From NCBI RefSeq assembly GCF_034008635.1, contig NZ_CP125378.1, forward strand, positions 3,345,501 to 3,409,500: a stretch of DNA of 64,000 nucleotides. Reading direction: 5' to 3'. The position numbers and the translations under genes were made by a program. The stretch is from Pseudomonas sp. P8_229. Its GTDB lineage: Bacteria > Pseudomonadota > Gammaproteobacteria > Pseudomonadales > Pseudomonadaceae. Shown in pieces: positions 1-8,297 of this stretch. The stretch's first letter is position 1, and the number at the start of each line of letters is the position of its first letter. The notes beneath the pieces are model-generated. The model saw only the letters and a program-made list of their open reading frames with translations. It searched no databases and was not told the DNA's origin.

Positions 1-790
1 CACGCAAACGCTTTTTTTCCGCTTCCTGCTGGGCGATCAGCGCTTTCTGCCGCGCTTCTTCTGCCTCACGGGCCTGGCGGGCCAGGGTTTCTTCAATGGT
101 TTTAAGGACTTTAGACAGGTCTGCCTGATCCTGCTCGCGGGCGGCGAGTTTCTGATCGCGCGCCTTTACATCGTCGTTGAGCTTGGCGAGGACCTGCTGG
201 CGTTCCTTGCGAACTTTGTCGAGTTCATCGCGTTGAGTGTCGAGGCTGCTTTTCTGGACCAGCAATTGCGCTTGCTGGGCGGCGATGTCTTGTTCGACAT
301 TGGCCAGTTGGCGCAGGGTTTCGTTGAAGTTCTTCAACTGCTCCAGGCGGGCCTGGCTCAGGTAGTCGTAATAGGTGAGGGTGCGGGCGAATTTCTCGGG
401 ATTCTGCTGGTTGAGCAACAGCTTGAGGTATTCCTGACGGCCGTTCTGATAGGCCGCACGGGCCTGGATGGCGATCAGTCGCTGCTGTTCAGTGCGTGCG
501 CTCTGGAGTTTTTTTTTCTCCGTATCGAGTCGCTGCAGTTCGGATTCGCTTTTCTTCAGCTCTTTTTGCAGCGCATCGATCTGCTTTTCGAGCTTGCCCA
601 TCTCGGTTTCAGTGCCCTTGAGCTCTTTCTGTACGCCGGATTTTTCTTCCTGAACCTTGTTCAGCAGCTTTTTCAGCTCGGCAATATCCTGACGCGTGGC
701 ATCCAACTGCTGTTGGGTTTGCGCGCGCTCGTCAGCGAAGGCCGGTTGGAGCAGGCAGGTCAGAGCGAGGGCGATCAGGACGCGGAGCAT
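1..790 (-). CDS. envC: Murein hydrolase activator EnvC, N-terminal part (runs off window)
   Basis: The visible 263 codons begin with a signal peptide (MLRVLIALALTCLLQPAFA) followed by a very long Gln/Glu/Lys-rich coiled coil, as in EnvC. In the family this coiled coil binds FtsEX and the C-terminal LytM (M23) domain, which here lies beyond the window, activates the cell-wall amidases during daughter-cell separation. The ATG at 790 is placed by the signal peptide. The gene lies downstream of gpmI on the same strand with a REP doublet between them; gpmI-envC is a common Pseudomonas order. The LytM domain cannot be checked here, so the name rests on the N-terminus and context. Confidence 0.85.
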   Translation of the reverse strand, partial: MLRVLIALALTCLLQPAFADERAQTQQQLDATRQDIAELKKLLNKVQEEKSGVQKELKGTETEMGKLEKQIDALQKELKKSESELQRLDTEKKKLQSARTEQQRLIAIQARAAYQNGRQEYLKLLLNQQNPEKFARTLTYYDYLSQARLEQLKNFNETLRQLANVEQDIAAQQAQLLVQKSSLDTQRDELDKVRKERQQVLAKLNDDVKARDQKLAAREQDQADLSKVLKTIEETLARQAREAEEARQKALIAQQEAEKKRLR

Positions 791-914
791 AGAGGCGGGC
801 GGCACCAGGGTAAGGGACGGCCTAGTATGCCCGCCCGACGCTGCAAAAAAAACGCCCAATTGGGCTTGTGTGATAACTGGAGCGGATTCGGTATTAAAAA
901 TAGCGCAAAACCAA

Positions 915-1003
915 TGTGGGAGCGGGCTTGCTCGCGAATGCGGTGCGTCAGCAACGTTGATGTTGACTGACCCACCGCATTCGCGAGCAAGCCCGCTCCC
1001 ACA
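915..1003. repeat. REP doublet (inverted pair), GCGGGCTTGCTCGCGAA type
   Basis: Two inverted copies of TGTGGGAGCGGGCTTGCTCG face each other around a short centre, giving a long hairpin between gpmI and envC. The arms continue into CGAATGCGGTG and its complement. Five other copies of this type are in the window (near 5.4, 16.3, 24.8, 26.7 and 34.9 kb), all intergenic. Confidence 0.9.
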
Positions 1004-1032
1004 GGGGTTTGCGGTGTTTTGGCGATTCGGGG

Positions 1033-2562
1033 TTAGACCAGAATCGACGTGCCAGTCATTTCCGCCGGTTTTTCCAGGCCCAGCAGCATCAGCATGGTCG
1101 GTGCCACGTCCGCCAGTACGCCGCCTTCGCGAACCTTGAGGTCACGCTTGCCGACATAAATGAACGGTACCGGCTCCGTGGTGTGAGCGGTGTGCGCCTG
1201 GCCGGTGGAGGCGTCGGACATCTGCTCGACGTTGCCGTGGTCGGCGGTGATCAGCGCTTCGCCGCCGACTTTTTCCAGTGCCTCGACGATGCGGCCGACG
1301 CAGGTGTCCAGGCATTCCACGGCTTTCACTGCAGCGTCGAACACGCCGCTGTGGCCGACCATGTCGCCGTTGGCGTAGTTGACCACGATCACGTCGTAAC
1401 GCTGGTGCTCGATGGCGTCGACGATACGGTCGGTGACTTCTGGCGCGCTCATTTCCGGTTGCAGGTCGTAGGTGGCGACTTTCGGCGACGGGATCAGGAT
1501 GCGCTCTTCGCCCGGGAACGGTTCTTCACGACCACCGGAGAAGAAGAAGGTCACGTGCGCGTATTTTTCGGTTTCCGCGATACGCAGCTGGGTCTTGCCG
1601 TTCTTCGCCAGGTAGTCGCCGAGCACGTTTTCCAGGCTGCCGGCGGCGAAGGCCGATGGCGCAGGGATGCTGGCGGCGTATTGGGTCAGCATGACGAAAC
1701 CGGCCAGTTTTGGCTGGCGCGCGCGCTCGAACTCCTTGAAATCGTCTTCGACGAATACGCGGGTCAGCTCGCGGGCACGGTCGGCGCGGAAGTTCATGAA
1801 CACCACGGCGTCGCCGTCTTCAACCTTGACCGGCTCGCCGATGGTGGTGGCCTTGACGAATTCGTCGCTCTCGCCACGGGCGTAGGCTGCGTCGAGACCC
1901 TCCTGGGCGGTGGCGGCGTTGAATTCGGCGTTGCCGTCGACGATCAGGTTGTAGGCCTGGGATACGCGGTCCCAGCGGTTGTCACGGTCCATCGCGTAAT
2001 AGCGACCGACGATGCTGGCGATGCGGCCCTTGCCGAGTGCCTGGAAAGTCGCGTCGAGCAGTTCGATCGACGACGTGGCGCTTTTCGGTGGCGTGTCGCG
2101 GCCGTCGAGGAAGGCGTGCAGGTAGATTTTCTCGGCACCGCGCTTGAAGGCCAGTTCGGCCATGGCGATCAGGTGATCCTGGTGGCTGTGCACGCCGCCA
2201 TCCGACAGCAGGCCCATGAAGTGCACGGCTTTACCGGCAGCCACGGCTTTATCCACCGCAGCGCAGATGGTCGGGTTCTCGAAGAACTCGCCGTCGCGGA
2301 TCGCTTTGGTCACGCGGGTAAAGTCCTGATACACCACGCGACCGGCGCCGAGGTTCATGTGGCCGACTTCGGAGTTGCCCATCTGGCCGTCCGGCAGGCC
2401 GACGTCCATACCGCTGCCCGAGATCAAACCGTTCGGCACGCTGGCCCACAGGCGATCGAGTACCGGCTTGTTCGCCGCATACACGGCATTGGATTCGTGG
2501 CTGTCACTGTGACCGAAGCCGTCGAGAATCATCAGGACCAAAGGTTTAGGCGTGGTAGTCAT
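1033..2562 (-). CDS. gpmI: 2,3-bisphosphoglycerate-independent phosphoglycerate mutase
   Basis: Interconverts 3- and 2-phosphoglycerate in glycolysis and gluconeogenesis; a cytosolic, Mn-dependent enzyme of the alkaline phosphatase superfamily. The 509-residue protein has the N-terminal metal motif VLMILDGFG (Asp14), the phosphoserine motif [10 protein letters not shown] (Ser64), and the C-terminal metal ligands in [12 protein letters not shown] and ITADHGN. Length is typical of the family. The start is taken at ATG 2562 because MTTTPKP matches family N-termini; an in-frame GTG three codons upstream (2571) is possible. The gene is divergent from the rhodanese gene and upstream of envC. Confidence 0.97.
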   Translation of the reverse strand: MTTTPKPLVLMILDGFGHSDSHESNAVYAANKPVLDRLWASVPNGLISGSGMDVGLPDGQMGNSEVGHMNLGAGRVVYQDFTRVTKAIRDGEFFENPTICAAVDKAVAAGKAVHFMGLLSDGGVHSHQDHLIAMAELAFKRGAEKIYLHAFLDGRDTPPKSATSSIELLDATFQALGKGRIASIVGRYYAMDRDNRWDRVSQAYNLIVDGNAEFNAATAQEGLDAAYARGESDEFVKATTIGEPVKVEDGDAVVFMNFRADRARELTRVFVEDDFKEFERARQPKLAGFVMLTQYAASIPAPSAFAAGSLENVLGDYLAKNGKTQLRIAETEKYAHVTFFFSGGREEPFPGEERILIPSPKVATYDLQPEMSAPEVTDRIVDAIEHQRYDVIVVNYANGDMVGHSGVFDAAVKAVECLDTCVGRIVEALEKVGGEALITADHGNVEQMSDASTGQAHTAHTTEPVPFIYVGKRDLKVREGGVLADVAPTMLMLLGLEKPAEMTGTSILV

Positions 2563-2715
2563 GGAATCCACTCGTGGCTAATAAAGAAGAGGGCGATGGA
2601 AAAGGGAGTGGCAGTTTAATGCGAAGTTCCTGCGGCGTCACCGCCGGACGGGGTTTGGCCCACCATGGCTGCTGTGTATACTGGCCGACATTTTAACGCC
2701 CTGGAACCTCCTTCG

Positions 2716-3129
2716 ATGGTTGCTCACCTGATTGAATTTGCCACTAACCACTACATTCTTGTCGGTATCTTCGTCGTACTGCTGGCCCTGTTGCTTGCCC
2801 ACACGATGCAGGGCGGCGGTAAAAGCCTGAGCACCGGCGAGCTGACCGCTCTGGTCAACAAAGAAGCAGGCGTGGTGGTGGACATCCGTCCGGCCAAGGA
2901 TTTCGCTGCTGGCCATATCGTTGGCGCGGTGAACATTCCCCAGGACAAGCTGGCTGCACGAATCGGCGAGCTGGAAAAGCACAAGGCCAAGACCATCATT
3001 CTGGTCGACGCCCTGGGCCAGACCGCCGGCACCCACGCCCGCGAACTGATGAAATCCGGCTTCACCGCCGCCAAGCTGTCCGGCGGGATCTCCAGCTGGA
3101 AAGGCGACAACCTGCCGCTGGTGAAGTGA
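2716..3129 (+). CDS. yibN: YibN-like membrane-anchored rhodanese-domain protein
   Basis: A 137-residue protein with one N-terminal membrane segment (about residues 11-29) followed by a single rhodanese domain (VVVDIRPAKDFAAGHIVGAVNIP). The position where active rhodaneses carry the catalytic Cys reads IILVDALGQTAG, so the loop has no Cys; sulfurtransferase activity is not expected. Location in front of grxC and secB is the conserved yibN-grxC-secB order. The start is set at ATG 2716, just before the membrane segment; an upstream in-frame ATG at 2665 would add 17 residues without a recognisable signal. One base separates it from grxC, so the two are translated together. Confidence 0.88.
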   Translation: MVAHLIEFATNHYILVGIFVVLLALLLAHTMQGGGKSLSTGELTALVNKEAGVVVDIRPAKDFAAGHIVGAVNIPQDKLAARIGELEKHKAKTIILVDALGQTAGTHARELMKSGFTAAKLSGGISSWKGDNLPLVK

Positions 3130-3130
3130 T

Positions 3131-3385
3131 ATGAGCGAAGTCATCGTCTACTCCAGCGATTACTGCCCTTACTGCTCGCGAGCCAAGTACCTGCTCGAGA
3201 ACAAAGGTGTGGCCTTCGAAGAGATCAAGGTCGATGGCAAGCCGCAGGTGCGCGCCGAAATGACCCAGAAAGCCGGGCGCACGTCCGTGCCGCAGATCTG
3301 GATCGGCAGCAAGCACATCGGCGGTTGTGATGATTTGTATGCCCTGGAGCGCGCCGGCAAGCTCGACGCGCTGCTCAAGGCCTGA
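3131..3385 (+). CDS. grxC: Glutaredoxin 3
   Basis: An 84-residue cytosolic dithiol glutaredoxin that reduces disulfides at the expense of glutathione. The redox motif CPYC is at residues 12-15 and the glutathione-binding TSVPQIWIG and GGCDDL motifs follow, all in the usual place for GrxC. It begins one base after the rhodanese stop and is followed 57 bases later by secB, so it is the middle gene of a redox/export operon. Length and motifs leave little doubt. Confidence 0.97.
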   Translation: MSEVIVYSSDYCPYCSRAKYLLENKGVAFEEIKVDGKPQVRAEMTQKAGRTSVPQIWIGSKHIGGCDDLYALERAGKLDALLKA

Positions 3386-3442
3386 ACGGCTGCACCCACG
3401 TACAGCAATCCCTAAAAGACCCAAGATCAGAAAGGATCTGAG

Positions 3443-3928
3443 ATGACTGACCAACAGAACACTGCAGCCAGCGAAGAAGAAACCGCACCGCAATTCTCCT
3501 TGCAGCGCATCTACGTACGCGATCTGTCCTTCGAAGCCCCGAAAAGCCCGGCGATCTTCCGCCAGCAGTGGGACCCGACCGTCGGTCTGGATCTGAACAC
3601 CCGTCAGAAAGAGCTGGAAGGCGATTTCTACGAAGTCGTGCTGACCCTGTCCGTTACCGTGAAAAACGGCGACGAAGTCGCCTTCATCGCTGAAGTGCAG
3701 CAGGCCGGTATCTTCCTGATCAAGAACCTGGACGCGGCTTCGATGAGCCACACTCTGGGTGCGTTCTGCCCGAACATCCTGTTCCCGTACGCTCGCGAAA
3801 CCCTGGACAGCCTGGTGACCCGCGGTTCGTTCCCGGCCCTGATGCTGGCTCCGGTGAACTTCGACGCCCTGTACGCGCAAGAGCTGCAGCGCATGCAGGA
3901 AAGCGGCGAAACGCCAACCGTTCAATAA
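3443..3928 (+). CDS. secB: Protein-export chaperone SecB
   Basis: Tetrameric cytosolic chaperone that keeps preproteins unfolded and hands them to SecA. The 161-residue sequence contains the SecB signatures: [20 protein letters not shown] near the N-terminus, the beta-strand block [14 protein letters not shown], and [18 protein letters not shown]. The acidic C-terminal tail ends the protein. An AAAGGATCTGAG ribosome site precedes the ATG. Last gene of the yibN-grxC-secB group; a strong terminator follows immediately. Confidence 0.98.
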   Translation: MTDQQNTAASEEETAPQFSLQRIYVRDLSFEAPKSPAIFRQQWDPTVGLDLNTRQKELEGDFYEVVLTLSVTVKNGDEVAFIAEVQQAGIFLIKNLDAASMSHTLGAFCPNILFPYARETLDSLVTRGSFPALMLAPVNFDALYAQELQRMQESGETPTVQ

Positions 3929-3945
3929 ACGGTCCTGGCTACAAC

Positions 3946-3977
3946 GAAAAAAGCGCCGTAACAGGCGCTTTTTTCTT
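3946..3977 (+). terminator. Rho-independent terminator after secB
   Basis: AAGCGCC, short loop, GGCGCTT followed by a T-run, 20 bases after the secB stop. The A-run on the other side also makes it usable from the minus strand, for transcripts leaving trmL. Confidence 0.88.
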
Positions 3978-3980
3978 GGC

Positions 3981-4084
3981 TGATCGTTCCCACGCTCCGC
4001 GTGGGAATGCCTCTGGGGACGCTCCGCGTCCAGTGACGCGGAGCGTCACGGGCTGCATTCCCACGCAGAGCGTGGGAACGATCA
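3981..4084. repeat. GATCGTTCCCACGC-type palindromic repeat, full copy
   Basis: Outer inverted arms TGATCGTTCCCACGC...GCGTGGGAACGATCA, each arm being itself a small hairpin, enclose an inner palindrome around GGACGCTCCGCGTCC. Lies between the convergent secB and trmL genes. Five further full-size copies and one 33-nt minimal copy are in the window. Confidence 0.88.
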
Positions 4085-4093
4085 GGTGTGTAG

Positions 4094-4549
4094 TTATTTG
4101 AAGTCGTTCTGGCGCCAGGCTTCGTATACAGCGACGGCCACGGTGTTGGACAGGTTCAGGCTGCGGCAGCCTTCACGCATGGGCAGGCGCAGGCGCTGTT
4201 CAGCGGGCAGGGCGTCGAGTACTTCCGGCGGCAAGCCACGGCTTTCCGGGCCGAAAATGAACGCATCGCCCGGGACGAACGCGGCATCGTGAAACGGCCG
4301 CGAACCCTTGGTGGTAAAGGCGAATAACCGTGGGTTGCCCAGGCTTTCCAGGCAACTGGCGAGGTCGGCATGACGTTGCAGCGTGGCATATTCGTGGTAG
4401 TCGAGACCGGCCCGGCGCAAGCGCTTGTCGTCCATCTCGAAACCCAGCGGTTCGATCAAATGCAGGTGGCAGCCGCTGTTGGCGCACAGCCTGATAACGT
4501 TGCCGGTATTCGGCGGAATTTCTGGTTGAAAAAGGATGACGTGAAACAT
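4094..4549 (-). CDS. trmL: tRNA (cytidine(34)-2'-O)-methyltransferase TrmL
   Basis: SPOUT-class methyltransferase that 2'-O-methylates the wobble base of tRNA-Leu isoacceptors. The 151-residue protein shows the three trefoil-knot motifs: PEIPPNTGNVIRLCANSG at the N-terminus, FIFGPESRGLP in the middle, and LNLSNTVAVAVYEAWRQ at the C-terminus. Start at ATG 4549 is supported by GGAG eight bases upstream and by the family N-terminus MFHVILFQP. Its start codon overlaps that of the divergent gene at 4548 by two bases, so each ribosome site lies inside the other gene. Confidence 0.95.
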   Translation of the reverse strand: MFHVILFQPEIPPNTGNVIRLCANSGCHLHLIEPLGFEMDDKRLRRAGLDYHEYATLQRHADLASCLESLGNPRLFAFTTKGSRPFHDAAFVPGDAFIFGPESRGLPPEVLDALPAEQRLRLPMREGCRSLNLSNTVAVAVYEAWRQNDFK

Positions 4550-4988
4550 GCACGGCTCCGAAGGTAAAGATGACGCGCATTCTACGCCGCAAGCCGACCC
4601 GCGTTCGAAACTATTCCCGCGGGTGATCGGTTCGCTGGCGATTGTCGGTCTGATGATCGGTTTGATGATCGGTCGCCTGACCACGCCGGATCCGAGCGTG
4701 CTGCAGCAGGTCGAAGTGACGGACGACGGCCTGGTGGTCTGGTTCAACAACGAACCGAAGCTTCACGGTGAAATCATCGACGGCACAGTGGCGCTGTTAT
4801 TCCAGGCTGAAGGCCGCTCGCAGAAAGGCCAGCTCAAGCTCAACGGCAAGGACGTGAACTGGCGAACGCGGGTGAGTGACGGCGGGCTGTTGCTGACGGT
4901 GCTGGCGGCGCGGCCGCTGCAGGGTGACTGGGCCGCCAGTAAGGTCGATGACCGCTGGCGGCTTGAGATCCATCTCCGAGAGCAATAA
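4548..4988 (+). CDS. Small single-pass membrane protein of unknown function
   Basis: A 146-residue protein: a hydrophilic N-terminus of about 25 residues, one membrane segment (VIGSLAIVGLMIGLMIG, about residues 27-43) and a C-terminal beta-rich domain of about 90 residues that should face the periplasm. No catalytic motif is recognised. An AAAGGAT ribosome site lies 11 bases before the ATG, inside trmL. Pseudomonas genomes keep a hypothetical gene at this place between trmL and ntrC. Coding is supported by codon use matching the neighbours. Function unknown. Confidence 0.75.
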   Translation: MHGSEGKDDAHSTPQADPRSKLFPRVIGSLAIVGLMIGLMIGRLTTPDPSVLQQVEVTDDGLVVWFNNEPKLHGEIIDGTVALLFQAEGRSQKGQLKLNGKDVNWRTRVSDGGLLLTVLAARPLQGDWAASKVDDRWRLEIHLREQ

Positions 4989-4990
4989 AA

Positions 4991-5190
4991 GCGGGAATCC
5001 CCGGCCTGCCTGTACCAGGGTTCCCAAAACGGGGTGGACTTCGCTGAGAGCGTCGGTCCGGTGTAAAGAGGGAACCCCCGGCCTGCCTGTACCAAGGATC
5101 CCAAAAGGGTGGGCGCATCGCATTGCGGTGTGCGCCCGGTGTAAAGAGGGGAATCCCCGGCCTGCCTGTACCAAGGTCCCCGAAACGGGT
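4991..5190. repeat. Three-copy tandem array with GGCCTGCCTGTACCA core
   Basis: The core GGCCTGCCTGTACCA starts at 5003, 5080 and 5159 (periods 77 and 79). Copies 2 and 3 share a leading GTGTAAAGAGGG and all share a trailing CCCAAAACGGGT-like block, while the roughly 27-base inserts between them differ. The second insert is a perfect palindrome with arms GGGCGCA and TGCGCCC. The array begins at the stop codon of the preceding gene. Confidence 0.85.
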
Positions 5191-5267
5191 GGTGAATCGA
5201 ATCACCTGTGAGAGGTATTGCAGGGGGCGTGCCAGGTTTTTATTTGGTGAAACAAAAAAGTTGATCA

Positions 5268-5307
5268 GAAACACGAAAGCCCCGTTATCCGGGGCTTTCG
5301 TGTTTCT
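5268..5307. terminator. Bidirectional terminator
   Basis: GAAACACGAAAGCCCCG and its exact complement form a 17-bp stem with a five-base loop, flanked by A-rich and T-rich stretches. It separates the plus-strand membrane-protein gene from the minus-strand ntrC. Confidence 0.85.
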
Positions 5308-5406
5308 GGGGTTATTGTTTATCGGTGATTTTTACTGGCGATCTGAACTGAAGGTTATGCTCTATTGCGGTTCAAAGTGCATTGCTGTGGTGCGCAGAGG
5401 GCTAAC

Positions 5407-5495
5407 TGTGGGAGCGGGCTTGCTCGCGAAGGCGTCATGTCAGTCACCATCCCGTGCAATGACACAGCGCTTTCGCGAGCAAGCCCGCTCCCACA
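5407..5495. repeat. REP doublet, GCGGGCTTGCTCGCGAA type
   Basis: TGTGGGAGCGGGCTTGCTCG on the left and its complement on the right, head to head with a short unique centre, 54 bases beyond the ntrC stop. Confidence 0.9.
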
Positions 5496-5548
5496 TTGGA
5501 TCTTTGGTGTTTACGTAATTTGTGTTTCACCACAGGCCTATAGGCTGT

Positions 5549-6985
5549 TTAGCCCTCATCCCCTTCATCATCATCCCCGCCATCGACCTTCATCCCCAAT
5601 TCCTTGATCTTGCGCGTCAGGGTGTTGCGCCCCCAACCCAACAACACCGCCGCATCACGCCGACGTCCGGCCGTGTGCTTCAAGGCAGTCTCGATCATGA
5701 TCCGCTCAAACGCCGGCACCGCGCTGTCGAGCAGACTCGACTGGCCACGGGCCAACGCCTGATCGGCCCACTGGCGCAGCGCCTGCTCCCAGTTGGTTAC
5801 CGGCGCGGAATCTTGTGGCAGGCTCAGCAATTCGGGCGGCAGGTCGCTGATGTGCACTTCGCGTCCGGAGGCCATCACGGTGATCCAGCGGCAAGTGTTC
5901 TCCAACTGCCGTACGTTGCCCGGCCATGGCAGGTTCTTCAGGTATTCCTCGGTCTCGCTTTTCAGCAGCTTCGGCTCCACCGCCAGTTCTTGCGCGGCGC
6001 GGCTGAGGAAGTGCTTGGCCAGAGTCGGGATGTCTTCGCGACGGTCCGACAGGCGCGGGATATGGATGCGGATCACGTTGAGGCGATGGAACAAGTCCTC
6101 ACGGAATTTCCCGGCGTGCACCAGGGTTTCCAGATTCTGGTGGGTCGCGGCGATGATCCGCACGTCGACCTTGACCGGCACGTGCCCGCCAACGCGATAG
6201 AACTCGCCGTCGGCCAGCACCCGCAGCAAACGGGTTTGCGTATCCGCCGGCATGTCGCCGATTTCGTCGAGGAACAGTGTGCCGCCGTCAGCCTGTTCGA
6301 AACGACCACGGCGCAGGTTGGCCGCGCCGGTAAACGCGCCTTTCTCGTGGCCGAACAGCTCGGATTCCATCAGGTCCTTGGGAATCGCCGCCATGTTCAG
6401 TGCAATGAACGGCGAGGCCGCGCGCGGGCTGTGACGGTGCAGGGCGTGGGCCACCAGCTCTTTACCGGTACCGGATTCGCCGTTGATCAGCACGGTGATG
6501 TTGGAGTGGCTCAAGCGGCCGATGGCGCGAAACACTTCCTGCATCGCCGGCGCTTCGCCGATGATTTCCGGGGTGCGGGTCAGTGCCGGCACCACTTCCA
6601 GGCCTTGCTGTTCCTGCGCATGCTGATTGGCGCGTTTGACCAGCGACACCGCCTCATCAACGTCGAACGGCTTCGGCAAATACTCGAACGCACCGCCCTG
6701 GTACGAGGCGACTGCGCTGTCCAGGTCGGAGTGAGCGGTCATGATGATGACCGGCAACCGTGGGTGCTGCTCGCGAATCCGCGCCAGCAGGTCCAGGCCA
6801 CTGGCGCCCGGCATGCGGATATCGGAAATGATCACATCAGGTTGCTGACGGGCCAGACGACTCATCACGCCATCGGCGCTGTCGAAGCTCTGCGTGGTCA
6901 TGCCTTCCTGCTGCAAGGCTTTTTCCAGAACCCAACGGATAGAACGGTCGTCATCGACGATCCACACGGTTTCACTACGGCTCAT
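5549..6985 (-). CDS. ntrC: Nitrogen regulation response regulator NtrC (NR-I)
   Basis: Sigma-54-dependent activator of nitrogen-limitation genes, phosphorylated by NtrB. The 478-residue protein has a receiver domain with phospho-acceptor Asp55 in VIISDIRMPG, an AAA+ domain with Walker A GESGTGKE and the sigma-54 contact motif GAFTGA, a Walker B LFLDEIGDM, and a C-terminal Fis-type helix-turn-helix (GRRRDAAVLLGWGRNTLTRK). It overlaps the ntrB stop by four bases, so the two are translationally coupled. Likely targets include glnA in this window, whose promoter carries matching sites. Confidence 0.98.
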   Translation of the reverse strand: MSRSETVWIVDDDRSIRWVLEKALQQEGMTTQSFDSADGVMSRLARQQPDVIISDIRMPGASGLDLLARIREQHPRLPVIIMTAHSDLDSAVASYQGGAFEYLPKPFDVDEAVSLVKRANQHAQEQQGLEVVPALTRTPEIIGEAPAMQEVFRAIGRLSHSNITVLINGESGTGKELVAHALHRHSPRAASPFIALNMAAIPKDLMESELFGHEKGAFTGAANLRRGRFEQADGGTLFLDEIGDMPADTQTRLLRVLADGEFYRVGGHVPVKVDVRIIAATHQNLETLVHAGKFREDLFHRLNVIRIHIPRLSDRREDIPTLAKHFLSRAAQELAVEPKLLKSETEEYLKNLPWPGNVRQLENTCRWITVMASGREVHISDLPPELLSLPQDSAPVTNWEQALRQWADQALARGQSSLLDSAVPAFERIMIETALKHTAGRRRDAAVLLGWGRNTLTRKIKELGMKVDGGDDDEGDEG

Positions 6986-8067
6986 GTCGATGTGGCTCCT
7001 TGTTCCAGTGGCAGAAAGATCGAGAACGTGGTGTGGCCGGGGTGGCTGTCACACTCGATCAGGCCCTGGTGCTGGCTGATGATGTTCTGGGTGATGGCCA
7101 GGCCCAGCCCGGTACCGTCCGGGCGGCCGCTGACCATGGGAAAGAAGATGGTTTCCTGGAGTTCCGCCGGGATCCCGGGACCGTTGTCGATAATCTCGAT
7201 CTTGGTCACCAGGCGATGGCGGACGTGGCCAATGGTGAACTGGCGCATGGTCCGGCTGCGCAGGCTGATGCGGCCCAGCCGCAGCTCGTTCTGGCTGCTG
7301 ATCGCCTGCATCGCATTGCGCACGATGTTCAGTACGGCCTGAATCATTTGCTCGCGGTCGATCAATACGTCGGGAATGCTCGGGTCGTAATCGCGCACCA
7401 GAGTGATGCAGCCCTGACTTTCCGCTTCGACCAGTTGGCAGACGCGCTCGAGTACTTCGTGGACGTTGCACAGGGCCAGCGACGGCAACTTGTTCGAGCC
7501 GAGCATGCGGTCGACCAGATTGCGCAGGCGGTCGGCCTCTTCGATGATCACGTTGGTGTAGTCGCGCAGGCTGTCTTCCGGCAGTTCGCGGGCCAGCAAT
7601 TGCGCGGCGCCACGGATGCCGCCCAAAGGGTTCTTGATCTCGTGGGCGAGGCCGCGCACCAGCATCTTGCTGGTTTCCTGCTTGGACAATTGCGCCTCTT
7701 CCTTGGTGATCCGCAGCAGGCGATCACGCGGGTGCACTTCCAGCAGAAGCATGGTCGCGCCATTGCTGAGGATCGGCGTCACCGCGTAGTCCACGGTCAG
7801 GGTCTGGCCGGTGAGGGCGGTGAGCATCGCTTCGCGCTTGGTGAACGGGTGCGCCTGTTCGACCGCTTGGCGCAGCGAGTTGAGCGCCTCGGTGGATTCG
7901 GTAAACAGCTCGCTGATGAACTGCCCATGGCTGCGCTGACCGCTGATGGCCAGCAGCATCTCGGCCGCCGGATTCATGTACTCAAGGCGCAACTCGGCGT
8001 CGAGCAGGATGGTGGCGGTGGTCAGGTTGTCGAGCAGCAAACGGTGGATTGCGTCGCTTATGGTCAT
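6982..8067 (-). CDS. ntrB: Nitrogen regulation sensor kinase NtrB (NR-II)
   Basis: Cytosolic histidine kinase/phosphatase for NtrC, controlled in the family by PII protein. The 361-residue protein has an N-terminal PAS domain (about residues 10-115, with LEYMNPAAEML), the phospho-acceptor His142 in GLAHEIKNPLGG, and the ATP-binding boxes NIVRNAMQAI, DNGPGIP and GTGLGLAI. There is no membrane segment, as expected. Its last four bases overlap ntrC. A 230-base leader with a marked inverted repeat separates it from the DUF4124 genes upstream. Confidence 0.98.
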   Translation of the reverse strand: MTISDAIHRLLLDNLTTATILLDAELRLEYMNPAAEMLLAISGQRSHGQFISELFTESTEALNSLRQAVEQAHPFTKREAMLTALTGQTLTVDYAVTPILSNGATMLLLEVHPRDRLLRITKEEAQLSKQETSKMLVRGLAHEIKNPLGGIRGAAQLLARELPEDSLRDYTNVIIEEADRLRNLVDRMLGSNKLPSLALCNVHEVLERVCQLVEAESQGCITLVRDYDPSIPDVLIDREQMIQAVLNIVRNAMQAISSQNELRLGRISLRSRTMRQFTIGHVRHRLVTKIEIIDNGPGIPAELQETIFFPMVSGRPDGTGLGLAITQNIISQHQGLIECDSHPGHTTFSIFLPLEQGATST

Positions 8068-8253
8068 CTGGACCCCTTTTGGAGCAAGGCGTGCGCGAGA
8101 ACTAAGCGCTGATGCGAGGAAAATGCAAAAACCAAACCAAGGCTCCGAAAAGAAGCGCTCAACCCCTGAAACAGGCGTTTGACGCTCGTTTGCGTGGCGT
8201 CATGTCAGGCTTGGCGGGTACTTTCGAACCAAAATGGGTTGGAATGTGGGTAC

Positions 8254-8271
8254 GGTGCAACTTGTTGCACC
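8254..8271. promoter_or_regulatory. Inverted repeat GGTGCAAC-TT-GTTGCACC in the ntrB leader
   Basis: Two 8-base arms in perfect inverted repeat around TT, about 190 bases upstream of the ntrB start. The halves (GGTGCA/TGCACC) are those of NtrC sites but in the opposite arrangement to the usual TGCACC-N5-GGTGCA. Candidate operator; no binding protein is proven. Confidence 0.4.
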
Positions 8272-8297
8272 AATATAGTGCGCAAAGCTGAACGGCG

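Noticed and set aside
4991..5190. CRISPR array
   Set aside because: Three imperfect repeats with uneven spacing, palindromic inserts and no cas genes.
5123..5518. A 131-codon plus-strand frame after the small membrane-protein gene
   Set aside because: It spans the tandem array, a terminator and a REP doublet, so it cannot be a real gene.
8240..8290. Sigma-54 promoter upstream of ntrB
   Set aside because: The best match (TTGGTGC...GTTGCA on the minus strand) has eleven rather than ten bases between GG and GC and is better explained by the inverted repeat.
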